A stretch of 64,000 bases of DNA, taken from Mytilus edulis (lineage: Eukaryota; Mollusca; Bivalvia; Mytilida; Mytilidae). Position 1 is the stretch's first letter. The number at the start of each line of letters is the position of its first letter. The DNA lies in contig NC_092354.1 in NCBI RefSeq assembly GCF_963676685.1, positions 38,906,193 to 38,970,192 on the forward strand, read 5' to 3'. The translations under genes were made by a program, and so were the position numbers. Shown here in pieces: positions 56,501 to 64,000 of this stretch. The notes below the pieces were generated by a model. That model did no database searches and was not told the DNA's origin. It saw only the letters and a list, made by a program, of their open reading frames with translations.

Positions 56501-57396
56501 GTTTGGTTTTGAAGAAGATTCACAATATAGTTTCATTTGAACAGCGTCCATGGTTGAAACAGTATATTGACTTCAATACCGAAATGAGGAAAAAGGCTAC
56601 TAGCAATTTCGAGCAAAAACTTTTTAAAAATGGCAACAATGCTATTTTCGGTAAATCAATGGAATCGTTGCGGAAACATATCAACTTCTCTCTCTGTCAT
56701 AGGTGGGATAAGTTTCAAAAACTTACTGCAAAATCATCATTTAAAAGCTTTAAGATATTCAACGACCACTTGTGCGGCGTGCTACAAACCAAAACAAAAA
56801 TTTTCTTCAACAAACCAATTTACCTAGGACAAATGATTCTCGATCTGTCAAAGGCGCACATGGTTGATTACTACTACAACCACATGAAAAAACTATACAA
56901 GGAGAATGTAACATTATGTTACACAGATACTGACAGTTTCATTATGCATGTGAGAACTGATGACATATATAGAGACATGTCGTTAAACAGTGAGCTATAT
57001 GACTTTTCAAATTATCCAGCTGATCACCCTCTTTACACCAAAGACAGGAAATCGATTATTGGTTTATTCAAAGATGAATGCAAGTCCATTCAAATGGTGG
57101 AATATATCGGACTAAGAGCAAAAATGTATAGTTTTATCACCGCAGACGACAAGGAAACTGTAGTAGCAAAGGGTATTAAAACCCGAAATGTTAGATTCGA
57201 ACAATATAAAAACACCTTGTTCAATTGTTCTCCACTACTCTCGCATATGTACACTTTGAGAAGTTTCAACCATCAGATTCACATGGTGAAGGTTGTGAAA
57301 AGTGGACTATCACCATATGATGACAAGAGACACTTGCTGGATGATAATGTGCATTCGCTAGCATATTTTCATAGAAAATTAAAAGAAAAACATTAA
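53593..57396 (+). CDS. Family B DNA polymerase with zinc fingers and an endonuclease VII-like insert
   Basis: 1267 aa. Two zinc fingers at ~49-95 (C49, C52, H65, C70; C74, C77, H90, H95), a third at ~399-421 (YCRFCLSGF), Exo I YADMETF (D456, E458), a treble-clef endonuclease VII-like module at ~551-592 (CHICMEEF ... VRDHAHVSGKFRGASC), Exo II FHNLKQFDAH (~597-606), an Exo III-like LKTDVLLLADVFE (~746-760), polymerase motif A VDANNLYGLS (D847), motif B KNGNNAIFGKS (~1012-1022) and motif C YTDTDS (D1112, D1114). This is the order of protein-primed PolB of Polintons. All catalytic acids are present. Copies the element DNA. Poly(A) signal AATAAA at 57433. Confidence 0.93.
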   Translation: MADDHFCEDLLRLYPDSNPQYQQQLRELNDRLSVDNDNRSNLTVKVYSCYYCKLLFDHPSKLKRHQRNSCTFPCRQCDRHFDSAENLFKHSNIDHTTYQTGSGNTDSNSHTTIKHKSVDKSALLGIARARFIYPNEDNGEKYDLLAFLSGIKHEVKTHLQEMCDELGHIKWYMNCLVQMIKPNGGEGGNDLKNNAHFISKTSNLVDRANIDDEHDINVTYQKIFKSFDEYIRNGSGWSLDHIKHIEINTAKYKPLGGGSYIPLPRTLAATRALLNIRNLDEKCFVYAIIASIHPTCSGDPSKVHHYIPYEHELNMEGIQLPVAPSFVSKFERQNNISVMVLGFEEGEFFPLHVTGLREAHHEVDLLYLKSGNKSHWCLITDLNRLLYRTKCLGRSHKYCRFCLSGFTSEHTLEKHIKYCSKFEAQHVTYPTKGVDDILTFQDHAKQLQTSFVIYADMETFCEPMVTEEPEDNRTSTTKLTKLIPCGYGYQVVCIDDRYTQPPKIYRGENVSEHFLHSLLDENKRIKAILNNPEPLCMTVEDEEDFQSSTHCHICMEEFTDSTIRVRDHAHVSGKFRGASCRDCNLNFKEHTFVPVIFHNLKQFDAHLICSSIGIFKSEEIGCIATNAEKYISFNLSNLRFIDSYQFLNCSLEELVSSMSKENPKETFKHFTKEFDDDKRIALLLKKGTYPYEYIDNAARFNETELPSIDKFYSNLSEKTISQTEYEHAQRVWNQMNIKNIGEYHDLYLKTDVLLLADVFETFRKKWITNYSLDPANYYTLPGLSWQSALKMTGVRLELLTDPTMWLFFEQSIRGGLTMVSCRHAKANNPYLSNYDPALPTSYLMYVDANNLYGLSMSMPLAVGKFQWLSEEEINDFNVLNVSNNADIGYVIECDLDYPDNLHDLHNDFPLAVEKGVITNEMLSPHSRHLYEQANDDGKEYQPSTKLLATLKDKKHYILHYVNLKLYLKLGLVLKKIHNIVSFEQRPWLKQYIDFNTEMRKKATSNFEQKLFKNGNNAIFGKSMESLRKHINFSLCHRWDKFQKLTAKSSFKSFKIFNDHLCGVLQTKTKIFFNKPIYLGQMILDLSKAHMVDYYYNHMKKLYKENVTLCYTDTDSFIMHVRTDDIYRDMSLNSELYDFSNYPADHPLYTKDRKSIIGLFKDECKSIQMVEYIGLRAKMYSFITADDKETVVAKGIKTRNVRFEQYKNTLFNCSPLLSHMYTLRSFNHQIHMVKVVKSGLSPYDDKRHLLDDNVHSLAYFHRKLKEKH

Positions 57397-57432
57397 TACA
57401 ATTGTAAATTGAAAAAAAAATCCATATCCGTA

Positions 57433-57438
57433 ATAAAT
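57433..57438 (+). terminator. Poly(A) signal of the polymerase gene
   Basis: AATAAA 37 nt after the polymerase stop codon. Confidence 0.55.
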
Positions 57439-57569
57439 TCAAGAAAAAGAAAACACACTGTACAATAATTATATAATATTTTATTTCATGTAAATAAATA
57501 TATGATTTTATAATAAAATATATCAACATATTTAAGTTTTATCCGTTTGCTATCAACCTGGGGAAGTGA

Positions 57570-58110
57570 AATACATAGGGCAATGGGGAGTAGCATGGTA
57601 AAATGGCGACTTTAACTTAAAAACCCCAATGAAAATACATAACTTTAAAACCCAAATGGACCTTCAAACAAACTTCAAACATAATGACAATAGGACAATG
57701 GGGAATAACACCTTCAAACATTAAGGCAATAGGACAATGGGGAATAACACCTTCAAACATAGGACAATGTGAAATAACACCTTCGAACATTAGAACAATG
57801 GGGAATAGCACCTTCAAACATTAGAACAATGGGGAATAACACCTTCAAACATTATGTCAATGGGGAATAACACCTTCAAATGGGGAATAACACCTTCAAA
57901 CACACCAGTGAAATACATTGGACAATGGGGAATAACACCTTCAAACACGATGAAAATATTACAAATAAATTTTAGATTAAAATATAAGAGACATATTCTT
58001 TGGTAAATTAAACACAATTATGAAAATGGGTAATTACACCTTCAAACGCACCAGTGAAATACATTGTGCAATGGGGAAAAAGACCTTCAAACACGATGAA
58101 AATATTACAA
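57570..58110. repeat. ~30-bp minisatellite and ~115-bp duplication
   Basis: About 11 variants of 'acaatggggaataacacctt' + 'caaaca', spaced ~25-40 bp, lie between the polymerase gene and the next ORF. A longer segment ('cgatgaaaatattacaaata' through 'tctttggtaaattaaacac') occurs at 57948-58015 and 58095-58168. The array reads through in short open frames (MFEGVIPHCP) that are not genes. Confidence 0.85.
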
Positions 58111-58162
58111 ATAAATTTCTTAAATTTTAGATTAAAATATATGAGACATATTCTTTGGTAAA

Positions 58163-58597
58163 TTAAACACGTGAAAATCGCATGTTTAATATTTTCCTTA
58201 AAATATCGGAAAAGTTCTCCCTATTGAACGAAAGTCCGAGTGAATTTAAAACAGACCCTGGGACGTTCTTTAAATGAATGAATATCTCTTCAGATGTGAA
58301 ATGGCTCCATTCCCTTATCATTTTATTTAATTGATATCTTTGATCAAAAATTTCCTCGGCAGCATTAAACACATCTAATTCGGCAAATCCAGGATTTAAA
58401 ACAAATTGAAAGTCTGCATAATCCATAAAAATAATTAAAATTGGTGAGGGAATTTTACAAAAAAAATCTCTCATTTGAATATCACATTTTGTTGTTAATT
58501 TATTATAAATACATGCAACAGATAAAGTTCTTAATGAAGGTGGAGCTGACCGCTTTCGTTTTTCACTCAGTGTCTTTTTTTCTACTTCTTCTCCCAT
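58163..58597 (-). CDS. Unknown 144-aa protein, possible BC-box
   Basis: Intron-free, minus strand, opposite to the polymerase block. Not recognised by overall similarity. Charged start with a nuclear-localisation-like KRKR, then PSLRTLSVACIYNKL, which fits the elongin-binding BC-box pattern (S-L-x3-S-x3-I), and ~25 residues later IPSPILIIFMDY, which is in the place of a SOCS-box C-terminal element. The rest is helical. If right it would recruit a Cullin ubiquitin ligase, a known way for DNA viruses to remove host proteins; this is weak inference from one motif. The gene sits between the minisatellite and a plus-strand membrane protein. Confidence 0.5.
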   Translation of the reverse strand: MGEEVEKKTLSEKRKRSAPPSLRTLSVACIYNKLTTKCDIQMRDFFCKIPSPILIIFMDYADFQFVLNPGFAELDVFNAAEEIFDQRYQLNKMIREWSHFTSEEIFIHLKNVPGSVLNSLGLSFNRENFSDILRKILNMRFSRV

Positions 58598-58744
58598 TGT
58601 CCTTTTTCTGTTCTGATTGGCTAAAAGAAATAAATAAGATACATAAACTCTAGTAAAATAGTTTTCACATCATAAATCTACAGATACATGCATGAAAACA
58701 AATGAACAAAGTGCGACACCTGTATTAAGAAATTGGATTTCATA

Positions 58745-59242
58745 ATGGAGATTTCTAAAATAAATGAAAAGGATGAATTGAGTAGTGCAAATGTGGAAGA
58801 ATATTCACTTAAAATGACAGATGAGCATGATTACAATTTTATCAATATGGATACAGCTGAAATCAGTGACCAGTTTCCACAACTGCACTGGCTTGGTGCA
58901 AAGATGAAAATTGTCGGATTGTTATTCTGTTCGATAACTCTAGCAGTTATATTAATAAATGGGCCATTAAACAGTGAAAATGATCCTCCATTCATATCTG
59001 ATGATGTTAAACGAAACAGTAGCGGAAACGATTTATTTTGTAATAAAATGGACACTTTTGCTTTATCTGAAGATATTTTTGTAAATACATGTATATTGAA
59101 TAGTGAACTGTTTGTATTATTGAGAAATGATCCTCTTAGAAATGAAATCGCTTTAAATCAAAGGCAATGGTTTTATCTTAAAGCGAGTATTTCACATATT
59201 GATAAATCAATCTTTGATTGGAAAAATGTTGCTAAGTTATAA
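58745..59242 (+). CDS. Unknown single-pass membrane protein
   Basis: 165 aa from ATG at 58745. Acidic N-terminal part (~1-52), one hydrophobic span KIVGLLFCSITLAVILI (~55-71), then a ~90-residue C-terminal part with two Cys (CNKMDT, NTCILN) and an N-x-S/T-like site (RNSSGN). Layout fits a signal-anchor (type II) protein with the Cys-bearing part outside. AATAAA at 59289 follows the stop by 47 nt. Not recognised. It may be an accessory gene of the element or a host gene. Confidence 0.55.
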   Translation: MEISKINEKDELSSANVEEYSLKMTDEHDYNFINMDTAEISDQFPQLHWLGAKMKIVGLLFCSITLAVILINGPLNSENDPPFISDDVKRNSSGNDLFCNKMDTFALSEDIFVNTCILNSELFVLLRNDPLRNEIALNQRQWFYLKASISHIDKSIFDWKNVAKL

Positions 59243-59288
59243 ATGATTTCTATCCTAACTATTGTATATAAGAACATATTAGAAACAG

Positions 59289-59294
59289 AATAAA
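59289..59294 (+). terminator. Poly(A) signal of the membrane-protein ORF
   Basis: AATAAA 47 nt after the stop at 59242; the 3' end of the convergent PC4-like gene is ~27 nt further. Confidence 0.5.
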
Positions 59295-59320
59295 AATTTG
59301 ATCACTTACTGGTGTTATCT

Positions 59321-59553
59321 TCACTCGCCATCTTCAACTGCTTCAGAAAGTATGAATCCAGCTCCAGCTGTTTTCTTTTTCTTCTTTAGCCCCTTGAACG
59401 GGCCAGATTCTGCTGCAACAATCACCTTTCTGACGTCCGACTCTGACACTCCCGCCTCCTCATCGCTATCGCTGATAGCAATCACCTTTCTCTAAAATAA
59501 GAATATCATAATATAGAAAATCATCTTAAAATTTTAAAGTTATTTCAATGTTT

Positions 59554-59586
<33 letters not shown>

Positions 59587-59732
59587 CTTTTTATGGTACA
59601 TTTAATTGGATAATTACTTTAAATTCATAAACTTGAAAATTATAACTACTTATTTTGATTTACATAGAAAAAAAAAAACAAAAGTTGTTTTACCTTTCTT
59701 TTCAAAGTAACTTTTTTTACTTCTTCTTCTTC

Positions 59733-59764
<32 letters not shown>

Positions 59765-60698
59765 CTTCTTCTTCTTCTTCCTCTTCAACAACTATAACCT
59801 TCTTTTTCCTGCTAGGTTTTTGCAGCTAAAAAAATTAATATATAATAAAAACAATTGAACGTGTAAGAAATCATATAAATCAACGTTTGCTGTGGGAAAG
59901 AAATTCGTATTTATTAGCGGTTGAGAAATTTACCTAGAAACAAAAATGTTGAAATATCTGCAACTGAACGTTTATCAAAACATTTTTTACTTGCTATCAA
60001 TAACTTTGAAAATTAATACTAACAGTGGTGAAATCAACCCAGAAACAAGTGAAATATCTGCAGCTGAACGCAAGCCGCTTGTAAATACTCTCTATCAATA
60101 ACTTACTTTTAACTAAAACGTTTGTTGTATATTAAACCTATAAAGTATATATTTATGTTCAATTATTTGCTGTTGAAGGATAATTAGAACGTTTATCATA
60201 TAGTTTTTACTCGCTTTCAATAACTTTGAAAATTATGTGTACTTACTAGCAGTAGTGAAATTTACGAAAAAACATATAAGGTGAAACATCTGCAGCTGGT
60301 GCTTTTATTAAACACTCGCAATATCTTACTTTAAAATAATTTTGTAGATCGCTCCTATTTCTTAGAGAATAAAATATATATCACGCTCAACTATTTGCTG
60401 CTGAACGATAATAATTTAGCTATATGTTCATGTAAATATTTACTGCTAAATATTAGAAATCACTAACCTGTTTTTTTATTTCTGCCTCAGCTTTTAAAAG
60501 AACTGGCTTCAGATTGCATAGCTCTTTAAACTCATCAGTCCCAAGAGTTATGCTTCTGCTACTTGTTAAACTGCCTATGTGGATATAAACATATCCCTTG
60601 TACGGTGTAACCGCAATGTTCTTCTTTCTTCCAAAATTCAACTCAGCCCGCTCTACTTCTCCACCAAATCCCCTCATGTACTCAACCTGGTTCATCAT
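59321..60698 (-). CDS. PC4/p15-like ssDNA-binding protein, three exons
   Basis: Exons 60698-60468 (77 codons), 59825-59694 (44 codons) and 59491-59321 (56 codons plus stop), all phase 0 with sites cag/gttagt, ttttag, aag/gtaaaa, ttttag. The protein is ~177 aa. Exon 1 carries the PC4 fold: LNFGRKKNIAVTPYKGYVYI, then ITLGTDEFKELC (residues ~20-62). Exon 2 is a poly-Glu run framed by KPSRKKK and KKVTLKRK, from a CTT microsatellite on the plus strand. Exon 3 has ISDSDEEAG, a CK2-type acidic Ser motif, and KGLKKKKK. PC4 binds single-stranded DNA and assists transcription and replication; human PC4 has its acidic/Ser/Lys part before the domain, here after it. It could be a host gene beside the element or a captured cofactor. 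Confidence 0.7.
59880..60440. repeat. Degenerate ~100-bp repeats in PC4-like intron 1
   Basis: 'aaatatctgcagctgaacg' and 'ctatcaataacttt' words recur near 59953, 60053, 60170, 60286 and 60400. Divergent tandem repeat filling the intron. Confidence 0.6.
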
Positions 60699-61049
60699 TT
60701 TTATCGCTTTATGATAGAATTGAGTGTACCGCGTTAATAAAGGAATAAAGCTTCCGTTTCATTAAATTATGAATAATAGTTTCCAACACTTATTTACTCC
60801 TAAAGGCTCGCCAACCTTCCATTATCCATGTTACACCATTTTATTAATTCATATGTAATTTCAGTGTAGATCTGTCCCGATCGCGATTTTTCATGTCAGA
60901 TTGATCTCCAATATTGCGGCAGTATTTGGATAATACACCTTCTGTTTACATTAAATCTTAGTTCATCAGTTTAAATATAAAGTGTTTATCACCTTTCAAA
61001 TTTGAAAAGTGATCATTACTCAATAAATTTTGATTGTTTTTATTTAAGA
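60699..61049. other. Upstream region of the PC4-like gene
   Basis: No exon or repeat recognised; presumably holds the promoter of the minus-strand PC4-like gene. Confidence 0.4.
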
Positions 61050-61530
61050 TCAATTATATATTATAGATTTGTTCGAACCGGATTTTGATGGTTATTTTTT
61101 ACATCTCATTACTATTTTTTCTCTCTATATATAATTTTTCCTTCATTAAAACAAAACCTATTTTCTTTTCTTTTCTTTGGATCATATTTTCAATGGTAAA
61201 TCGAGTTGGATTTTGACGATTATTTTTACATCTCATTACTATCTCCTTTTTTTTTCTCTCTCTCTCTCGCTCTAATTTTTTTCATCGTTAAAACACCTTT
61301 TTTCTTTTCTTTGGATCATAGTTTCAATGGTGAATCCTATCTCCTTTTTCTCTCTCTCTATTTTTTCCTTCGTTAGAACATAAGCGACTTTTTTCTTTTC
61401 TTTGGATCATCTTTTCTTTGGATCATATTTTCAATGGTGGATCATATCTCCTTTTTCTCTCTCTCTCTATTTTTCCCCCTACATGCTACTTTTTTCTTTT
61501 CTTTTCTTTGGATCGTAGTTAATTGTTTTG
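61050..61530. repeat. Pyrimidine-rich tandem repeat
   Basis: About five units built of 'tctctctctctatttttcc', 'ttttcttttctttggatcat' and 'tttcaatggtgaatc', spaced ~75-140 bp. Strong strand asymmetry (T/C-rich on +). Confidence 0.75.
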
Positions 61531-61935
61531 CTCATGACTTTTTTGCAGCTAGCTAATTTTTCCCATGTGTAAATATTTCATTTGATAAGATTTGAGATTG
61601 AAGCTTGTGGATTACCATCTTTTATAATTAATAGTTGATAAAAATGTTTTAAGCAAAGTTTTTGTTTTGCAAATTTCTAGATATGCTCTTTTCTTTTCTT
61701 TGGATCATTGTAAATGGTGAATCTTGTTTTGTTCATGACTTTTTTTTCAGCTAGCTTCTTTTTTCCTGTGTAAATATTTCATTTTCTTGACAAGATTTGA
61801 GATTGAAGCTTGTGGTTTGACCTCTTTGAAGAGTTGTCTCATCAGCAATTAAACCATATTTCTTTTATAATTAATAAATTTAAAGTAGATAAAAATTAAT
61901 TAAGCAAAGTTTTTGTTTGCAAATTTCTAGATGAT
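61531..61935. repeat. ~205-bp tandem duplication
   Basis: 'gtgtaaatatttcat' ... 'agatttgagattgaagcttg' ... 'aagcaaagtttttgtt' ... 'gcaaatttctagat' occurs twice (from ~61535 and ~61735). The second unit contains 'gagttgtctcatcagcaatt', a piece of the SINE-like repeat. Confidence 0.75.
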
Positions 61936-63045
61936 ATACAAATGGTGTCAACTGGTAATCATCCACATTGATTGGGGTAGCAATGCAGTGGGAAAAGTTT
62001 AAGAAAAGTCTAATTTATTAACACATATCAAATACAAATACTTTATTCCATGAAACAACATAGTAAGTTTCAAAACAAATCAAGTTTTCTGCACTATTTA
62101 TATAACAATTGTAAATAATATAAACAAGAGAACTATCAAATGAAATTTGGTTATAAAAAACTTACATCATTTGTAATGCACCATTTTTTTCACATAAAAC
62201 ATGTTATAGAAAGCACCATGACAGCGGTTACAAATCAAGAATTTTTATATATTTATCTCTAGGTTTAACTTAATCATATAGCACTATAAAAAGTAATAAA
62301 AACAAAAGAAAAAAAGTTTAAGCAAACACAATATGATAAAATATGCGATAATATGTTGTAATTAAATTTGGATGCTGTAAATTCTCATATGAAAAAATTC
62401 CAAAGATGAAAATGATGATAAAGTAAACATAAAAACAAAAAGTTCTCCAAACATTATATACATATATATATTATTTACATATATACAATAATACCAATCA
62501 TATTTGTTTTTTAATTTAATTTATTTCTATTACAAAACTAAACATATGTAAATGGAAAACTAAAAAGAATAATTTAATGAAAGGAATAGATTAATAATGA
62601 ACTTTAATACCAGAGAAAGTAGATTATTTAATGAAAAGAATAGATTTATAATGAAATTTATGGTTTGAATGAGCATGAAACATATAAACTAAGGTGAATT
62701 TATAAAAACAAACTACATGTATACTACTATTTACAATATAATAAAATGAGAGTAGAGAAATGCGAGTATAATCAAAATCTTTTCTTTAATTAAAATAAAG
62801 TGTAACTAATCCAAATAAATCAAATGAAAGAAAATTGAAAAGTTTTGGTGATATAATTTTTCATAATATAAGTAGATTTGTAGAATACATCCTCATCAGT
62901 GATTATTAAAATTTAGATAACAGTGTATAAATAAGTTTATAAAATTTAGAAAAAAGATTATAAAATTTAGAAAAAAAAAAATAAAAAAATATAAAATTTA
63001 GAAAAAAAATTTAAAAAATTTCATAAAATTTAAAAGTTTAGAAAA
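61936..63045. other. AT-rich non-coding stretch
   Basis: Very AT-rich, including 'aaaatttagaaaaaa' runs near 62940-63045. No gene recognised; no inverted copy of the element's left end seen here. Confidence 0.5.
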
Positions 63046-63253
63046 TTAATCATAGGTTAGTCTCTGTGGCCGAATAGATATCCTGTTTGATCTTCTCAAT
63101 ATTCTTGGTGGTTGTTGTTGTGCTGGGGCTACTCGTCTGTTATTTTCACGTGGTGGAAAAAAATAATTTATAATTTCTTGAAGCCTTTCATAAATTGCGA
63201 TGAGGATATATTCTACAAATTAAAAAGTAGTAAATACAGAGATAGATATTAAC

Positions 63254-63804
63254 TTAAACAGTTTTTTTTGGTGTATTAACAAAATCTGCAATTTCTATTT
63301 CGGATAGTGAATCTGCATCGACATTGAAGGAGAATTGGTGTTGGCGGAAATTGGTTTTTGCAGTTCTCTTCTTTTTGCAGATGCAAAATAACATCAGCGA
63401 CAAGAGCATAACACATGCTAGAGATGCTGTAAAGATAAATTTGAATATGTCACTTACTTTAAAAATTATAAAATATATTGATATATATAAATAGATTAGA
63501 CCATTGGTTTTTCTGTTTGAATTGTCTTTATAGCTTACTGTTTGGTGTGAGCTTTTGCTCTGTGTTGAAGGTCATACTTTGATCTATAATACATTGGCAC
63601 TCATACCGCATCTTTTTCTTATTTATAAATAAGTGTTTTTATTAGAACATGTATATATTTTTATTTTATTTATTTATTTTATTTTTATATTGTTTGTCAA
63701 TCAAATAAATAAATTAAATTTAGATACTTACCAAAAATCATTATAAGAATGATCTTAATATTATCTAGACCCTTGTCTTCCTCCTGTGCATGTGGTGTTG
63801 ACTT
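63254..63804 (-). CDS. Single-pass membrane protein, last two exons (5' partial)
   Basis: Exon 63804-63732 (73 nt) and exon 63426-63254, joined in phase 1 (sites ttcag, ttttg/gtaagt, tttacag). The 81 visible residues begin with a polar juxtamembrane part (EEDKGLDN), then a membrane span formed across the junction (IILIMIF + SLACVMLLSLMLFCIC), a KKKR stop-transfer and a 37-residue cytoplasmic tail ending PKKTV. This is the C-terminus of a type I receptor-like or adhesion protein. A splice donor is visible at the very right edge (gcttacc, 63994-64000, minus strand), so upstream exons lie outside. The ectodomain and hence the family are unknown. Confidence 0.65.
63525..63620 (+). mobile_element. 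SINE-like repeat fragment in an intron
   Basis: 'tgttgaaggtcatactttga' and 'cattggcactcataccgcat' match the family at 13379-13490. It lies in the intron between the two membrane-protein exons. Confidence 0.5.
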
Positions 63805-64000
63805 CTGAAATAAAGAAATAAAATCATGTATTTCATGAAAATGTTGATATTAAAAAATCTTATCCTTCACATTTTAATTTGTTTTTAAGCACTATACTAT
63901 AGAGAATACAAATTGACTCGTTCATGTACATGTATTTCCTAATAAAAATAGAAAACAAAACGGACGTTTTAATTAAAAAAATATCAGATAAATGCTTACC

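Larger units (their letters stand above)
47784..59294 (+). mobile_element. Polinton/Maverick-like virus-like element
   Basis: Ten plus-strand ORFs (47784-57396) without introns, with ATGA overlaps or 1-9 nt gaps for most, followed by two more compact ORFs. The set (DD35E integrase, penton-like protein, major capsid, adenain-type protease, packaging ATPase, family B polymerase) is diagnostic for Polintons/Mavericks, self-synthesising transposons that can also form virions. All frames are open and motifs intact, so the copy looks young. Ends are uncertain: no terminal inverted repeat or target duplication was found; the left end is somewhere in 47270-47784, the right end after 57396 and perhaps as far as the PC4-like gene. 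Confidence 0.85.

Noticed and set aside
59655..59858. Poly-Phe plus-strand frame
   Set aside because: Antisense shadow of the poly-Glu exon of the PC4-like gene.
63046..63212. Minus-strand open segment after a good acceptor, ending LRRSNRISIRPQRLTYD and a stop
   Set aside because: It looks like a terminal exon, but no donor in the preceding exon gives the matching phase and that exon already has its own stop; could be an alternative exon.
57400..64000. Search for HSPA12-B exons 2-4
   Set aside because: No segment resembling the exon 2, 3 or 4 motifs of HSPA12-A was seen on the plus strand.
1..64000. tRNA, rRNA and CRISPR arrays
   Set aside because: None recognised by eye; the repeats present are satellites and transposons, not spaced CRISPR repeats. 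A tRNAscan run would settle tRNAs.

Overview
This window is animal nuclear DNA, most likely from a bivalve mollusc of the mussel type. It is AT-rich, its host genes have GT..AG introns, and it is crowded with dispersed repeats. The host genes belong to families expanded in bivalves: HSPA12-type Hsp70, TRIM-like B-box/coiled-coil/propeller proteins and ankyrin repeats. The mussel assignment is an inference from gene content and repeat style, not a database match.

Layout. 1-1.3 kb: the 3' end of a Helitron-like (pearl-type) element, made of a 166-bp satellite, a GAC microsatellite and a terminal hairpin. 1.5-3.8 kb: three minus-strand exons, each one ankyrin repeat. 7.16-13.61 kb: a decayed BEL/Pao LTR retrotransposon. 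Its left LTR is split by a Penelope-like element (itself carrying a hammerhead-ribozyme repeat) and by a Harbinger-like MITE. Its right LTR is split by a SINE-like repeat. 16-17.6 kb: a MITE and a dead LINE. 20.7-21.2 kb: a palindromic GATATC array. 21.8-47.3 kb: a duplicated gene pair, TRIM-A (-), HSPA12-A (+, complete, four exons), TRIM-B (+, damaged 5' end) and HSPA12-B (+, first coding exon only), with many small repeats between them.

47.7-59.3 kb holds the most striking object: a compact, intron-free, virus-like element of the Polinton/Maverick class. Ten plus-strand ORFs are packed with 1-9 nt gaps or ATGA-type overlaps. They encode an unknown small protein, a DD35E integrase with a C-terminal chromodomain-like region, a single-jelly-roll minor capsid (penton-like) protein, a Lys-rich core-like protein, a major capsid protein, an adenain-type cysteine protease, a packaging ATPase, two small conserved element proteins and a 1267-aa family B DNA polymerase. 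All catalytic motifs I could check are intact. DNA integration, replication, genome packaging and capsid maturation are therefore all represented. The polymerase is set apart by poly(A) signals and a TATA box, which suggests at least two transcription units. A (CCCTAA)7 telomere-type tract lies 48 bp upstream of the first ORF. The element follows the first HSPA12-B exon, and exons 2-4 of that gene are not seen in the rest of the window. No terminal inverted repeat could be found by eye, so the element ends are open.

58.1-64 kb: a minus-strand small ORF with a possible BC-box, a plus-strand single-pass membrane protein, a spliced minus-strand gene with a PC4-like ssDNA-binding domain and an acidic/basic tail, a set of tandem repeats, and the last exons of a minus-strand single-pass membrane protein that runs off the right edge.
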